Assembly: GCA_030596265.1 (NCBI GenBank)
Contig: JAUVKM010000084.1
Span: 1 to 8,059 of the forward strand
DNA: 8,059 nucleotides
Direction of reading: 5' to 3'
Source of the DNA: Candidatus Cloacimonadota bacterium
GTDB taxonomy: Bacteria; Cloacimonadota; Cloacimonadia; Cloacimonadales; TCS61
The position numbers were made by a program, and so were the translations under genes. Within the stretch, counting starts at the first letter, position 1. Every line of letters begins with the position of its first letter. The notes under the pieces were generated by a model, which was not told the origin of the DNA, did no database searches, and saw only the letters and a list, made by a program, of their open reading frames with translations. Of this stretch, positions 1 through 6,049 are shown piece after piece.

Positions 1-1
1 C

Positions 2-589
2 TTAAAAGAACATATTAATAAAACTCATAACCAATCCGGAAGCAATTGGAATCTTTATATTATCATCTAACGGAATCCATGAAAATTCTGCAATTGTTGC
101 CGTAAAAGCACCTATTAGGGCAACTGCCGGATGTAAGAAGAAAAGCCCGAAAATAAAACATCCGGTAAAACAGGCTAAACTTCCTTCCAAACTTTTATCA
201 GTATTTAATATTTTTCTTTTACCAAGCGGTATTCCCACAAGTGCAGCCAAGGTATCTCCAATTGCCAAAAAAGCAAGAGACACAACAGCAATTTCCTTAG
301 GAAAAAAGCCAATACATAATACTGCAGATATCATTAAATATGTAGCACCGGTAAAATTGTGAATTTCGTGTTTTCTTAGTAAAAGTCCAACTAAATTATA
401 AAATATACGCTTAAATGTTTTGTGTTCAAGTCGTGCTATATCAATTATCAACGCAATAACTGTTAGAGGGATAAGAACCAAAAACATTACTTTCCGATTT
501 TGGAAAATGAAGTAATAGGAAAGAGGCAGCAATATCGAACTTACATGGAATGATTTTCGAAATAGCTCCTTCTTCTGTTTTTCGGTCAT
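2..589 (-). CDS. Diacylglycerol/polyprenol kinase family membrane protein (SEC59/DGK1/VTE5-like)
   Basis: This is a complete 195-residue polytopic membrane protein of the family that includes dolichol kinase (Sec59), yeast CTP-dependent diacylglycerol kinase (Dgk1) and plant phytol kinase (VTE5). Family members transfer phosphate from a nucleoside triphosphate, often CTP, to a lipid alcohol in the membrane. Visible hallmarks are the N-terminal RKSFH (11-15), GDTLAALVG (111-119), the basic GKRK (123-126), DKSLEGS (131-137) and a C-terminal acidic cluster, AEF...LDDN (167-177). Several hydrophobic segments lie between them, at roughly 17-29, 34-51, 83-96, 98-120, 139-165 and 179-194. The start ATG overlaps the stop of the upstream reductase gene in an ATGA arrangement, with no clear ribosome binding site, so translation is probably coupled. 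The neighbouring prenyl reductase and ferredoxin make a prenyl alcohol a more likely substrate than diacylglycerol. The family call is firm; the substrate is inferred. Confidence 0.88.
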   Translation of the reverse strand: MTEKQKKELFRKSFHVSSILLPLSYYFIFQNRKVMFLVLIPLTVIALIIDIARLEHKTFKRIFYNLVGLLLRKHEIHNFTGATYLMISAVLCIGFFPKEIAVVSLAFLAIGDTLAALVGIPLGKRKILNTDKSLEGSLACFTGCFIFGLFFLHPAVALIGAFTATIAEFSWIPLDDNIKIPIASGLVMSFINMFF

Positions 590-1779
590 TTCAGTTTTAT
601 TTTACTCACAATAAATGATTTTGCAACATCCAGCATCAGTTTAGGATCTCCTTTTACTGCTTCTGTGAATAATGTTTTTAAGCTGAATTTATCCGATGGT
701 ATCTTCTTACAGAAACCTACTAAATTATTAAATCTTTCATCTGTCATAAAGAGAAATTTTTCTTTCATTGAATGCATTACTTTTTGAGTATTGCCTAATG
801 TCTTATCCCATTCCTTGCGGTATTTCTTTAGGAACTTAGCATCGAATTTTCTCTTTTTAACAGCTTCTGCAGCGACTTTTCCGGCAATGCTTCCAGCTAT
901 CATCCCCTGTACTATCCCACCACCGGTTATCGGGTTTACCTGTCGTGCAGCATCTCCAACCAACATAATATTATCCCTGACAATTTCTTTTAAGGTAGCT
1001 GCTGTTGGAACTCCCCCATACATTGTATAAGTAATTGTTGCATCAGGAAATCTCCTGGCCACAAATTCATCTAAATATTCTTTGGGTCCTTTTTCATGCG
1101 AAAGATGTCCTGCAATTCCAATACCAACATTAGCAGTGCTATCAGATTTTGGGAAGATCCAGACATACCCGCCAGGAGAGACTTCATTTCCAAAATAGAA
1201 TTCGCATGTATCTTTTTTTAGATCAAGACCGGCAAGTGTGTATTGCACACAAGTATCAATATCCCTAAGAGCTACAGTTGTATTTATTCCTGCCCATCTT
1301 CCCACGCGAGATTCTGTACCATCGGCTGCGATGACTATATCACATTTAACTTCCCGGGTTTTTCCCATATAGCGGTATTTTACTCCGCTGATTTTATTGT
1401 TTTCTTTTATCAAGTCAAGTGCATTTGCTTTTGTAATTAATCGTGCTCCATGTTTTGCTGCAAGCTCACAAAGTGCAGTATCAAATATTCTTCTTTCTAA
1501 AACGTAGCCAACTCCATTATTAAGCATAAACGCACTTTCACCATTTGGAGAGGTGAGTTTTGCAATATCTATCTGTGATGCGATCCAACGCTTATCGATA
1601 TCAATAAATGGAGCAATACCGTTATGGGAAACACCTTCCGCACAACGTACTGGAATCCCCGGTTCTCTATCACGTTCCAACATAAGAACAGAAGCACCGT
1701 TCTCTGCTGCAAATCTGGCTGCAACGCTCCCTGCCGGTCCGGCTCCGATCACAACAATATCATATCTATCTTTTACCAT
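586..1779 (-). CDS. Geranylgeranyl reductase family FAD-dependent oxidoreductase
   Basis: This 397-residue flavoprotein belongs to the geranylgeranyl reductase (GGR/ChlP-like) family, which saturates double bonds in prenyl chains of lipids, chlorophyll side chains or quinones. It has an N-terminal Rossmann FAD motif GAGPAGS (12-18) with an acidic E35 at the end of the second strand. It also has the family's PVRCAEG segment (43-49, with Cys46), RRIFD (96-100), a DG-type FAD motif around ADGTESRVG (152-160), the substrate-side GGYVWIFPK signature (203-211) and the second FAD motif GDAARQVNPITGGGI (275-289). The length is normal and nothing looks broken. AAGG lies 6 bases before the ATG, inside the end of the ferredoxin gene, whose stop overlaps this start as TAATG. 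In Methanosarcina acetivorans a GGR works with the ferredoxin encoded beside it, so the adjacent ferredoxin here is the likely electron donor. The exact lipid substrate cannot be read from sequence. Confidence 0.92.
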   Translation of the reverse strand: MVKDRYDIVVIGAGPAGSVAARFAAENGASVLMLERDREPGIPVRCAEGVSHNGIAPFIDIDKRWIASQIDIAKLTSPNGESAFMLNNGVGYVLERRIFDTALCELAAKHGARLITKANALDLIKENNKISGVKYRYMGKTREVKCDIVIAADGTESRVGRWAGINTTVALRDIDTCVQYTLAGLDLKKDTCEFYFGNEVSPGGYVWIFPKSDSTANVGIGIAGHLSHEKGPKEYLDEFVARRFPDATITYTMYGGVPTAATLKEIVRDNIMLVGDAARQVNPITGGGIVQGMIAGSIAGKVAAEAVKKRKFDAKFLKKYRKEWDKTLGNTQKVMHSMKEKFLFMTDERFNNLVGFCKKIPSDKFSLKTLFTEAVKGDPKLMLDVAKSFIVSKIKLK

Positions 1780-1949
1780 TATTCACCTTCCTCGATAGCT
1801 TTTGCAGGACATACTTTCAAACAATTCAAGCAGTTTGTACATATATCATTATCGATTTCAACTGTGAATTCTGTTATGGTAATAGCATCAACAGGACACA
1901 CTGCAACACAGGTTCCGCAAATATCACATAATTCATGTATCACTTTCAT
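1779..1949 (-). CDS. Small 2[4Fe-4S] ferredoxin
   Basis: This 56-residue protein is a bacterial-type (clostridial-like) ferredoxin that carries low-potential electrons in the cytoplasm. I found it by translating the gap between the reductase and recJ. It has two classical CxxCxxCxxxCP motifs: Cys8, 11, 14 and 18 followed by Pro19, and Cys37, 40, 43 and 47 followed by Pro48. These supply all eight ligands for two [4Fe-4S] clusters, with the usual short acidic linker between. The ATG at 1949 is preceded by GGAG at 1960-1963 (10-base spacing), just after the recJ stop. Its TAA stop shares one base with the reductase ATG. Placement directly upstream of a geranylgeranyl-reductase-family gene argues that it is that enzyme's dedicated electron donor. 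The ferredoxin identity is essentially certain; the partner is inferred from context. Confidence 0.95.
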   Translation of the reverse strand: MKVIHELCDICGTCVAVCPVDAITITEFTVEIDNDICTNCLNCLKVCPAKAIEEGE

Positions 1950-1965
1950 AAAAATATTTCTCCGT

Positions 1966-3537
1966 TTATAACATATAAATTTTTTCTCGGTAATCTATAA
2001 ATTTAAAAGATGAATCTCTAAAAGTGAACACAACATTATAAGACACTTCAGATTCTATCTTATTCTCCAACTTTTTAAATTGCATTCGTTGCACATCTCG
2101 CTGAGGGAGATAATCTAAAAGGAGAAATTTCGGTTCCGGGTTTCCCTGACCAAACGGTTGTAAAAGATTATAATCCATTTGAATATATTCGTTGAACTTA
2201 TCCATCTCTCTGCTACTGATAACAGCATCAATATCTATTCTCTTATTCTCCTCAATAACTGAATGTTTTAAGTTAATATACTCTTCAAACTTTTTAATAA
2301 ATTTATCTATTTCGCTGCTTCTAATTGTAAATCCGGCAGCTTTTGCATGACCTCCATACTGGATAAGATGTTCACGGCTATAAGTAAAAGCATCAACTAG
2401 ATTAAAACCATCAGTTCCTCGAGCTTCTCCAACAGCTATTCCATTTTTATTCTTGATAAAAACTACTGGGACTTTATGTTTTTTTGTAATAAAAGAAGCG
2501 GAATAGCCCAGAAGTTCAAATGGAATTTGATGATCCAGATCTCTAAATACATAAGAATTTCCAAATATTTGTGGGATTTTAGTTCGGATATAGCGACGAA
2601 TATTGTCGAGTTTAACCTCATGATTTTTTTGTTGGTTCTGCATTTCAGCAACGATGGCATCTTTTTCTTTATTGTGAGTTACAAGCAATTTCATGCTCTT
2701 ATGTTCACCCTTTTTACCCCTACCGTTAGATAGTAATTTAATGATGTAATGGATGTTATTCATTCTCTGAGAATAGTTAATCCCCGGCTCCAAATAAGGG
2801 CTTAATTTGTAAAGTGTGTTATCATCAAAAGTACTCCATGTATCCAGTACTTCCTTCACAAATATTCTGTTAACATCCAACAGGGGAACTTTATCTGATA
2901 TGCTGCCGACTGCCACCCAGAAAAGATAATTTCTATCGTCAGTTATTCCGGTTATTTCAGAAATCCTTTTTATCAGGAAATATGCCACCCCAACACCAGC
3001 TATCATATCAAATGGGAATTTGCAATCTTTCTGTTTGGGATTGATAATTGCCAGGGCAGGCGGTAGAAGACTCTCTAGAATAAGATGGTGATCTGTAACA
3101 ATGACATCGCAGCCGTTTTCCATTATCTCCGTAATTGCATTCTTGCACGAAATACCACCATCCACAGTAATTACTAAATTAAATTTCTCTTCTTTTACTT
3201 TATCAACAAAATTCTGCTGTATTCCATGATCGTCTATCAATCTATTTGGAATATAATAAAAATGATTTTGTGAGCCAAGTTTCTCTAAAAAATCATATAA
3301 AATGTATGTTGCTGTGATACCATCAACATCGTCGTGCCCATAAATTATAATTTTCTCTTTTTGTTGAACTGCATTAATGATTCTATCAGCAGCAATATCA
3401 ATATCTTTGAGTAGAGAAATATCTGGTATATCATCCATAGATGAGTGGATAAAGGAATCGCTTATGTTTCGATTTTCTCTTATCTGATCAAAAATTGTGT
3501 TTTTATCAGAATGTCTGTAGCTCCACCTGAATTTCAT
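1966..3537 (-). CDS. recJ: Single-stranded-DNA-specific exonuclease RecJ
   Basis: RecJ is a DHH-family 5'-3' exonuclease on single-stranded DNA used in recombination and mismatch or base-excision repair. The chosen start gives 523 residues, somewhat short for RecJ. Phosphoesterase motifs appear in order: YGHDDVDGIT (66-75, Asp69/70/72), ITVDGGIS (123-130, Asp126), VTDHH (147-151) and VGSISDKVPL (210-219, Asp215). A DHHA1 domain follows, with GEARG (370-374) and GGHAKAAGFT (395-404). The nucleic-acid-binding OB part begins near PFGQGNPEP (461-469). The open frame extends upstream to 3630, but those 31 residues would overlap the preceding gene. The ATG at 3537 lies 7 bases after that gene's stop and begins MKFRW, a natural RecJ opening, so I prefer it. 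An ATG at 3555 is a possible alternative. The gene is third-to-last-but-two in a tight operon, after the outer-membrane protein and before the ferredoxin. Confidence 0.9.
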   Translation of the reverse strand: MKFRWSYRHSDKNTIFDQIRENRNISDSFIHSSMDDIPDISLLKDIDIAADRIINAVQQKEKIIIYGHDDVDGITATYILYDFLEKLGSQNHFYYIPNRLIDDHGIQQNFVDKVKEEKFNLVITVDGGISCKNAITEIMENGCDVIVTDHHLILESLLPPALAIINPKQKDCKFPFDMIAGVGVAYFLIKRISEITGITDDRNYLFWVAVGSISDKVPLLDVNRIFVKEVLDTWSTFDDNTLYKLSPYLEPGINYSQRMNNIHYIIKLLSNGRGKKGEHKSMKLLVTHNKEKDAIVAEMQNQQKNHEVKLDNIRRYIRTKIPQIFGNSYVFRDLDHQIPFELLGYSASFITKKHKVPVVFIKNKNGIAVGEARGTDGFNLVDAFTYSREHLIQYGGHAKAAGFTIRSSEIDKFIKKFEEYINLKHSVIEENKRIDIDAVISSREMDKFNEYIQMDYNLLQPFGQGNPEPKFLLLDYLPQRDVQRMQFKKLENKIESEVSYNVVFTFRDSSFKFIDYREKIYML

Positions 3538-3544
3538 TAAGTTT

Positions 3545-4768
3545 TTACCTGTCATCATCAGCTTTAGGAATTTCACGATGTTCAATTCTTTTGTAACGTT
3601 TCTTAAAAATATCAAAACCGGTAATTCCAAATGAAAACATTAAAGATTCATCACTCAGTCCATGTTTATCAACATCTCCACGAATTGCGTATGTAACGGC
3701 AAATTCAATTTTTTTATTTGGAGATTTTAAGGGAATGGAAGAACCAAAAGTGAATGCTTTTTCTATTATTTTTTCACTATTCACATCGAATGGAAGTTCT
3801 CGGTAATAGCCTCCAAACCTTAACGGGATCTTTTCAAACCATGAGCCATAACCGCTAAGAGGATCATAGGCAAAACCCAAGCCAAGTTTAAATGTGTTCT
3901 TGCTGTAATCTTCAGTATCTTGCCACATCTGATAATAACCATCTAAAGAAGCTTTGTATTTTTCCATAAATTTCCAGGTTATTCCTCCTGAGACCTGTGC
4001 AGGAACTTCAAAAAGAAAATCATCTTCCAAGCTTAATGTATCTGCATAGGGTGTGTGACCATATTTATAGGTGATACTTCCTTCCAATTTTACGTGGGAA
4101 GAATAGGCGGCACCCAAAGAAACTTTTCCTATCTTTTTAGAAATTCCAACTGTAAATCCCGGGTTTTTATAGATCTTCTCAATTTCATATTTTGCATCAT
4201 TATAATTATCATCTTCAAAATCTATTTTCCAATAACGGATACGGTGACCGAGATAATAATTCATAGCAACACCAACATTTACAACGGAATTTTTATATGC
4301 ATACACCATATCTGCTTTATACAATGAAGTGCTTAATCTGTTAATTTCAGAATAGTGCAATGTATCACTAAAACTTTCGAATTCAAGCTCTTTCGCATTC
4401 TCGATATTGCCGGATGCAATAGAATTAAAGCTAAAGGCAAATCTATGGTTTTTTATTGGAATAGCCATGGTAAAATACGGCATATAAATACCATCATCAC
4501 GGAATTCGTTATTATCAGAATCTTTGTACCACATATATCCAAGTGAGATTGCTGTAGAGAATAATACATTATTCGTTGTTGTCGCTAATGAGGGATTATG
4601 AAAATTAGGATTTATACGGAAAAGATCAGCAGATCCGGTTTCACCCATTCCAACTCCATAAACATCATTTCCATAATATTCAAGCGGCATTCCATCAAAT
4701 GAGAAAATTGAATTTCCAGCCAATAGGGCAACCATTAATAGTAATATTAAAATTGTTTTGTATTTCAT
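3545..4768 (-). CDS. Outer-membrane beta-barrel protein, OmpP1/FadL-like
   Basis: This is a 407-residue predicted outer-membrane protein. A signal peptide (Lys2/Lys4, then a leucine-rich core to about residue 18) probably ends near residues 18-24. The rest shows alternating hydrophobic/polar strands with aromatic girdle residues and glycine-rich turns, as in beta-barrels. An N-terminal NPSLAT segment (58-63), a GFTVGISKKIGKVSLGAAYSS-like strand pair and a late IEFAVTYAIRGD strand recall the OmpP1/FadL/TodX group and related FCB porins. That family moves hydrophobic compounds across the outer membrane, but substrate and exact family are uncertain here. AGGAG at 4774-4778 sits 5 bases before the ATG, so the start is well supported. 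It is the first gene of the five-gene minus-strand operon. The last 30 or so residues are very charged (KKRYKRIEHREIPKADDDR) and probably periplasmic. Confidence 0.75.
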   Translation of the reverse strand: MKYKTILILLLMVALLAGNSIFSFDGMPLEYYGNDVYGVGMGETGSADLFRINPNFHNPSLATTTNNVLFSTAISLGYMWYKDSDNNEFRDDGIYMPYFTMAIPIKNHRFAFSFNSIASGNIENAKELEFESFSDTLHYSEINRLSTSLYKADMVYAYKNSVVNVGVAMNYYLGHRIRYWKIDFEDDNYNDAKYEIEKIYKNPGFTVGISKKIGKVSLGAAYSSHVKLEGSITYKYGHTPYADTLSLEDDFLFEVPAQVSGGITWKFMEKYKASLDGYYQMWQDTEDYSKNTFKLGLGFAYDPLSGYGSWFEKIPLRFGGYYRELPFDVNSEKIIEKAFTFGSSIPLKSPNKKIEFAVTYAIRGDVDKHGLSDESLMFSFGITGFDIFKKRYKRIEHREIPKADDDR

Positions 4769-4912
4769 TATAACTCCTGATTTATATTATATTATTTAAC
4801 TATAACAAAAAAATTAACATTCTTTTCTTTGTCAATTTTAAGTTGGAAAGTAAATTGTAACAAAGTACAAAATATTTGACAGGAAATTTGATCCAGTAAA
4901 TTCTCTCAACAG
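4769..4912. promoter_or_regulatory. Divergent intergenic region with candidate promoters
   Basis: This AT-rich spacer must hold promoters for both the minus-strand operon and the plus-strand gene cluster. TTGACA occurs on both strands. On plus it is at 4876-4881, with TAAATT at 4897-4902 (15-base spacing, shorter than ideal). On minus it is at 4830-4835, but no well-spaced -10 box follows; TTATAG is 24 bases away and an AT-rich TATAAT-like stretch lies nearer the gene at 4779-4798. FCB bacteria often use promoter sequences unlike the E. coli consensus, so exact positions are guesses. Confidence 0.35.
4774..4778 (-). promoter_or_regulatory. Ribosome binding site AGGAG of the outer-membrane protein gene
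   Basis: AGGAG on the minus strand lies 5 bases before the ATG at 4768 and fixes this start, with the signal peptide immediately following. Confidence 0.8.
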
Positions 4913-4940
4913 GTAAGGGCTTGCTCCAGCAAGCCCTTAC
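4913..4940. repeat. Perfect 13-bp inverted repeat (REP-like palindrome)
   Basis: Two perfect 13-base arms (GTAAGGGCTTGCT and its reverse complement) are separated by only CC. The arms are clearly richer in G+C than the surrounding spacer. There is no T-run after it, so it is not an intrinsic terminator for the plus strand. It ends 3 bases before the GAGG ribosome binding site of the next gene and starts shortly after a candidate promoter, so it could form a hairpin in the 5' leader. Compact GC-rich palindromes like this are typical of dispersed REP-type elements. Whether it is repeated elsewhere in the genome cannot be seen here. Confidence 0.85.
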
Positions 4941-4943
4941 TAT

Positions 4944-4947
4944 GAGG
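4944..4947 (+). promoter_or_regulatory. Ribosome binding site GAGG of the secreted-protein gene
   Basis: GAGG lies 6 bases before the ATG at 4954 and selects this start over the in-frame TTG at 4921, which falls inside the palindrome. Confidence 0.75.
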
Positions 4948-4953
4948 TTAAAC

Positions 4954-5424
4954 ATGAAAAAGAAAAAATGGATTATTATTTGTTTATTTATTATCGCTAT
5001 AACAGCATCTGCAGAAAATTTTCATGATACTGTATTTGTTCAATTTTATCAAGCTCTTGATTCACTTGAGCATATAAAAAATGAAATTGATCCAGTTATT
5101 TTTAAATTTGATAATAAAACCTACTCCGGCTACGAGATAATTTTTGAAACGAAATGGTCACTGTTAGATAAAAATATTGATCCGATGGATATGTTCTATC
5201 CTTATGAAAACAGCAATTGGTATAATGCCGGTTGGAGAGCAGATACAAAATTTTGCGCCGATGGTGCAGGCTCTACATTTTATCTGATCAGGAATGGTGA
5301 TTTTTTCTGCACTGTTCGCTGGGAATTTGTTTCGTATATCGATGATAATGGTGACTATGTCACAGGTGATGAACTTTCTGGAAGAATACAATGCGGCACT
5401 GAAATTATTGAAAAAGAAGAATAA
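4954..5424 (+). CDS. Small secreted protein of unknown function
   Basis: This is a 156-residue protein with a clear Sec signal peptide: four lysines (2-5), a hydrophobic core of IIICLFIIAI type (7-16) and an ASA cleavage site near 18-20. It is therefore exported to the periplasm or beyond. It is not a lipoprotein, because Cys10 is inside the hydrophobic core and no lipobox follows. The mature part (about 136 residues) is rich in aromatic and acidic residues, with Cys101, Cys119 and Cys147, of which two could form a disulphide. It looks like a small beta-rich domain (YEIIFETKWSL, TFYLIRNGDFFCTVRWEF). I recognise no family. The longer in-frame opening from TTG 4921 is rejected because it lies in the inverted repeat and lacks a ribosome binding site. 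It is followed 16 bases later by the HEPN-like gene, so the three plus-strand genes may be co-transcribed. Confidence 0.75.
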   Translation: MKKKKWIIICLFIIAITASAENFHDTVFVQFYQALDSLEHIKNEIDPVIFKFDNKTYSGYEIIFETKWSLLDKNIDPMDMFYPYENSNWYNAGWRADTKFCADGAGSTFYLIRNGDFFCTVRWEFVSYIDDNGDYVTGDELSGRIQCGTEIIEKEE

Positions 5425-5428
5425 AAAA

Positions 5429-5435
5429 AGAGGAA
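5429..5435 (+). promoter_or_regulatory. Ribosome binding site AGAGGAA of the HEPN-like gene
   Basis: AGAGGAA lies 5 bases before the ATG at 5441. It shows that translation begins there, not at the in-frame ATG at 5294 inside the preceding gene. Confidence 0.8.
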
Positions 5436-5440
5436 GAATA

Positions 5441-6049
5441 ATGAACTCAACTAATTTCGATTTAATTAAATTTGTTAATTATTTACGTGAAATATGCGAA
5501 TCAGAAAAAATAATAAATAAATTCATTATTGATAGATCAACTGAATTGATTTTTAAAAGTTCATTATATGTATTGGAGGATACTGGATTAGTTATAAAGT
5601 TCTATGATCAATATAATCCTGAATCGAGTAATGTAAATCACCTTATTAAAACAAGCCATTTATATTTACATATATATGGTATTCTTCAAGCAATGTACAT
5701 GCAGCAGGATGCAATAATAAATATATGTGAGATTTTCAATGTCATGAATAAGAAAGAGATTATTAAGAATTATTTTTCTGATATAAGAGATATAAGAAAT
5801 AGTTCTGTTGGTCATCCTGCTAATCGACTATATTCTAAGAACAATAGGGGACAGGCTTTCATATCGCAAATTTCTGTTGGCTCAAATTATTTTCAATACT
5901 TACAAGTAAAAAATGGGAATTCGAAGACAGTGAAAGTGAAAATAAGTGAGATATTAGATAAACAAAATAAAGCTATGGAAAAAATATCTGGAGAAATTAA
6001 ATTTTGGCTTTTGTCACAACTTAATAATGGAGAAAATTATAAAAAATGA
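5441..6049 (+). CDS. HEPN-like helical protein with R-N-x4-H motif (putative RNase/accessory)
   Basis: This 202-residue protein is mostly helical and has no signal peptide or membrane segment. The notable feature is the segment SDIRDIRNSSVGHP (113-126), with Arg119-Asn120 and His125, i.e. an R-x5-H motif. This matches the Rx4-6H active-site pattern of HEPN proteins, many of which are RNases in toxin-antitoxin, abortive-infection and CRISPR systems. A long helix with HLYLHIYGILQAMYMQQDAI (73-92) lies before it, as expected for a HEPN four-helix bundle. The C-terminal 65 residues are more variable and end in an amphipathic helix. The gene is very AT-rich compared with the operon on the left, which suggests foreign origin. 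Its stop overlaps the next gene's start (ATGA), so the two products are probably made together. The HEPN assignment rests on motif and context only. Confidence 0.6.
   Translation: MNSTNFDLIKFVNYLREICESEKIINKFIIDRSTELIFKSSLYVLEDTGLVIKFYDQYNPESSNVNHLIKTSHLYLHIYGILQAMYMQQDAIINICEIFNVMNKKEIIKNYFSDIRDIRNSSVGHPANRLYSKNNRGQAFISQISVGSNYFQYLQVKNGNSKTVKVKISEILDKQNKAMEKISGEIKFWLLSQLNNGENYKK

Larger units (their letters stand above)
2..4768 (-). other. Five-gene minus-strand operon
   Basis: The order of transcription is outer-membrane protein, recJ, ferredoxin, prenyl reductase, polyprenol kinase. Gaps are 7 bases (outer-membrane protein to recJ) and 16 bases (recJ to ferredoxin). They are followed by a 1-base TAATG overlap and a 4-base ATGA overlap. 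No terminator-like hairpin is visible between the genes, so one transcript is the simplest reading. The left end is cut by the window, so more genes may follow. Confidence 0.75.

Noticed and set aside
791..1971. Plus-strand open frames at 791-1030, 1243-1440, 1553-1798 and 1624-1971
   Set aside because: They are antisense to well-supported reductase and ferredoxin genes, lack ribosome binding sites and show no protein-like content.
2463..2733. Small open frames within recJ on both strands
   Set aside because: They are shadows of the recJ frame with low-complexity, cysteine- and isoleucine-rich translations.
3538..3630. N-terminal extension of RecJ by 31 residues from the ATG at 3630
   Set aside because: It lies in the coding sequence of the outer-membrane protein in another frame, has no RecJ-like content, and the ATG at 3537 fits both operon spacing and the family's usual start.
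4055..4546. Plus-strand frames inside the outer-membrane protein gene
   Set aside because: They are antisense shadows; the minus frame has a signal peptide, a ribosome binding site and beta-barrel character.
4855..4870. Operator-like inverted repeat TTGTA-N6-TACAA
   Set aside because: A 5-base inverted repeat in AT-rich DNA is expected by chance, and no regulator gene lies nearby to support it.
4921..4953. TTG start at 4921 for the secreted protein
   Set aside because: It falls inside the inverted repeat and would put eleven residues before a perfect signal peptide; the ATG at 4954 has GAGG at the right distance.
5164..5391. Minus-strand frame antisense to the secreted-protein gene
   Set aside because: It has no ribosome binding site and its composition mirrors the opposite strand.
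5294..5440. Upstream extension of the HEPN-like gene to the ATG at 5294
   Set aside because: The 49 extra residues overlap the secreted-protein gene out of frame and have no ribosome binding site; AGAGGAA at 5429-5435 points to 5441.
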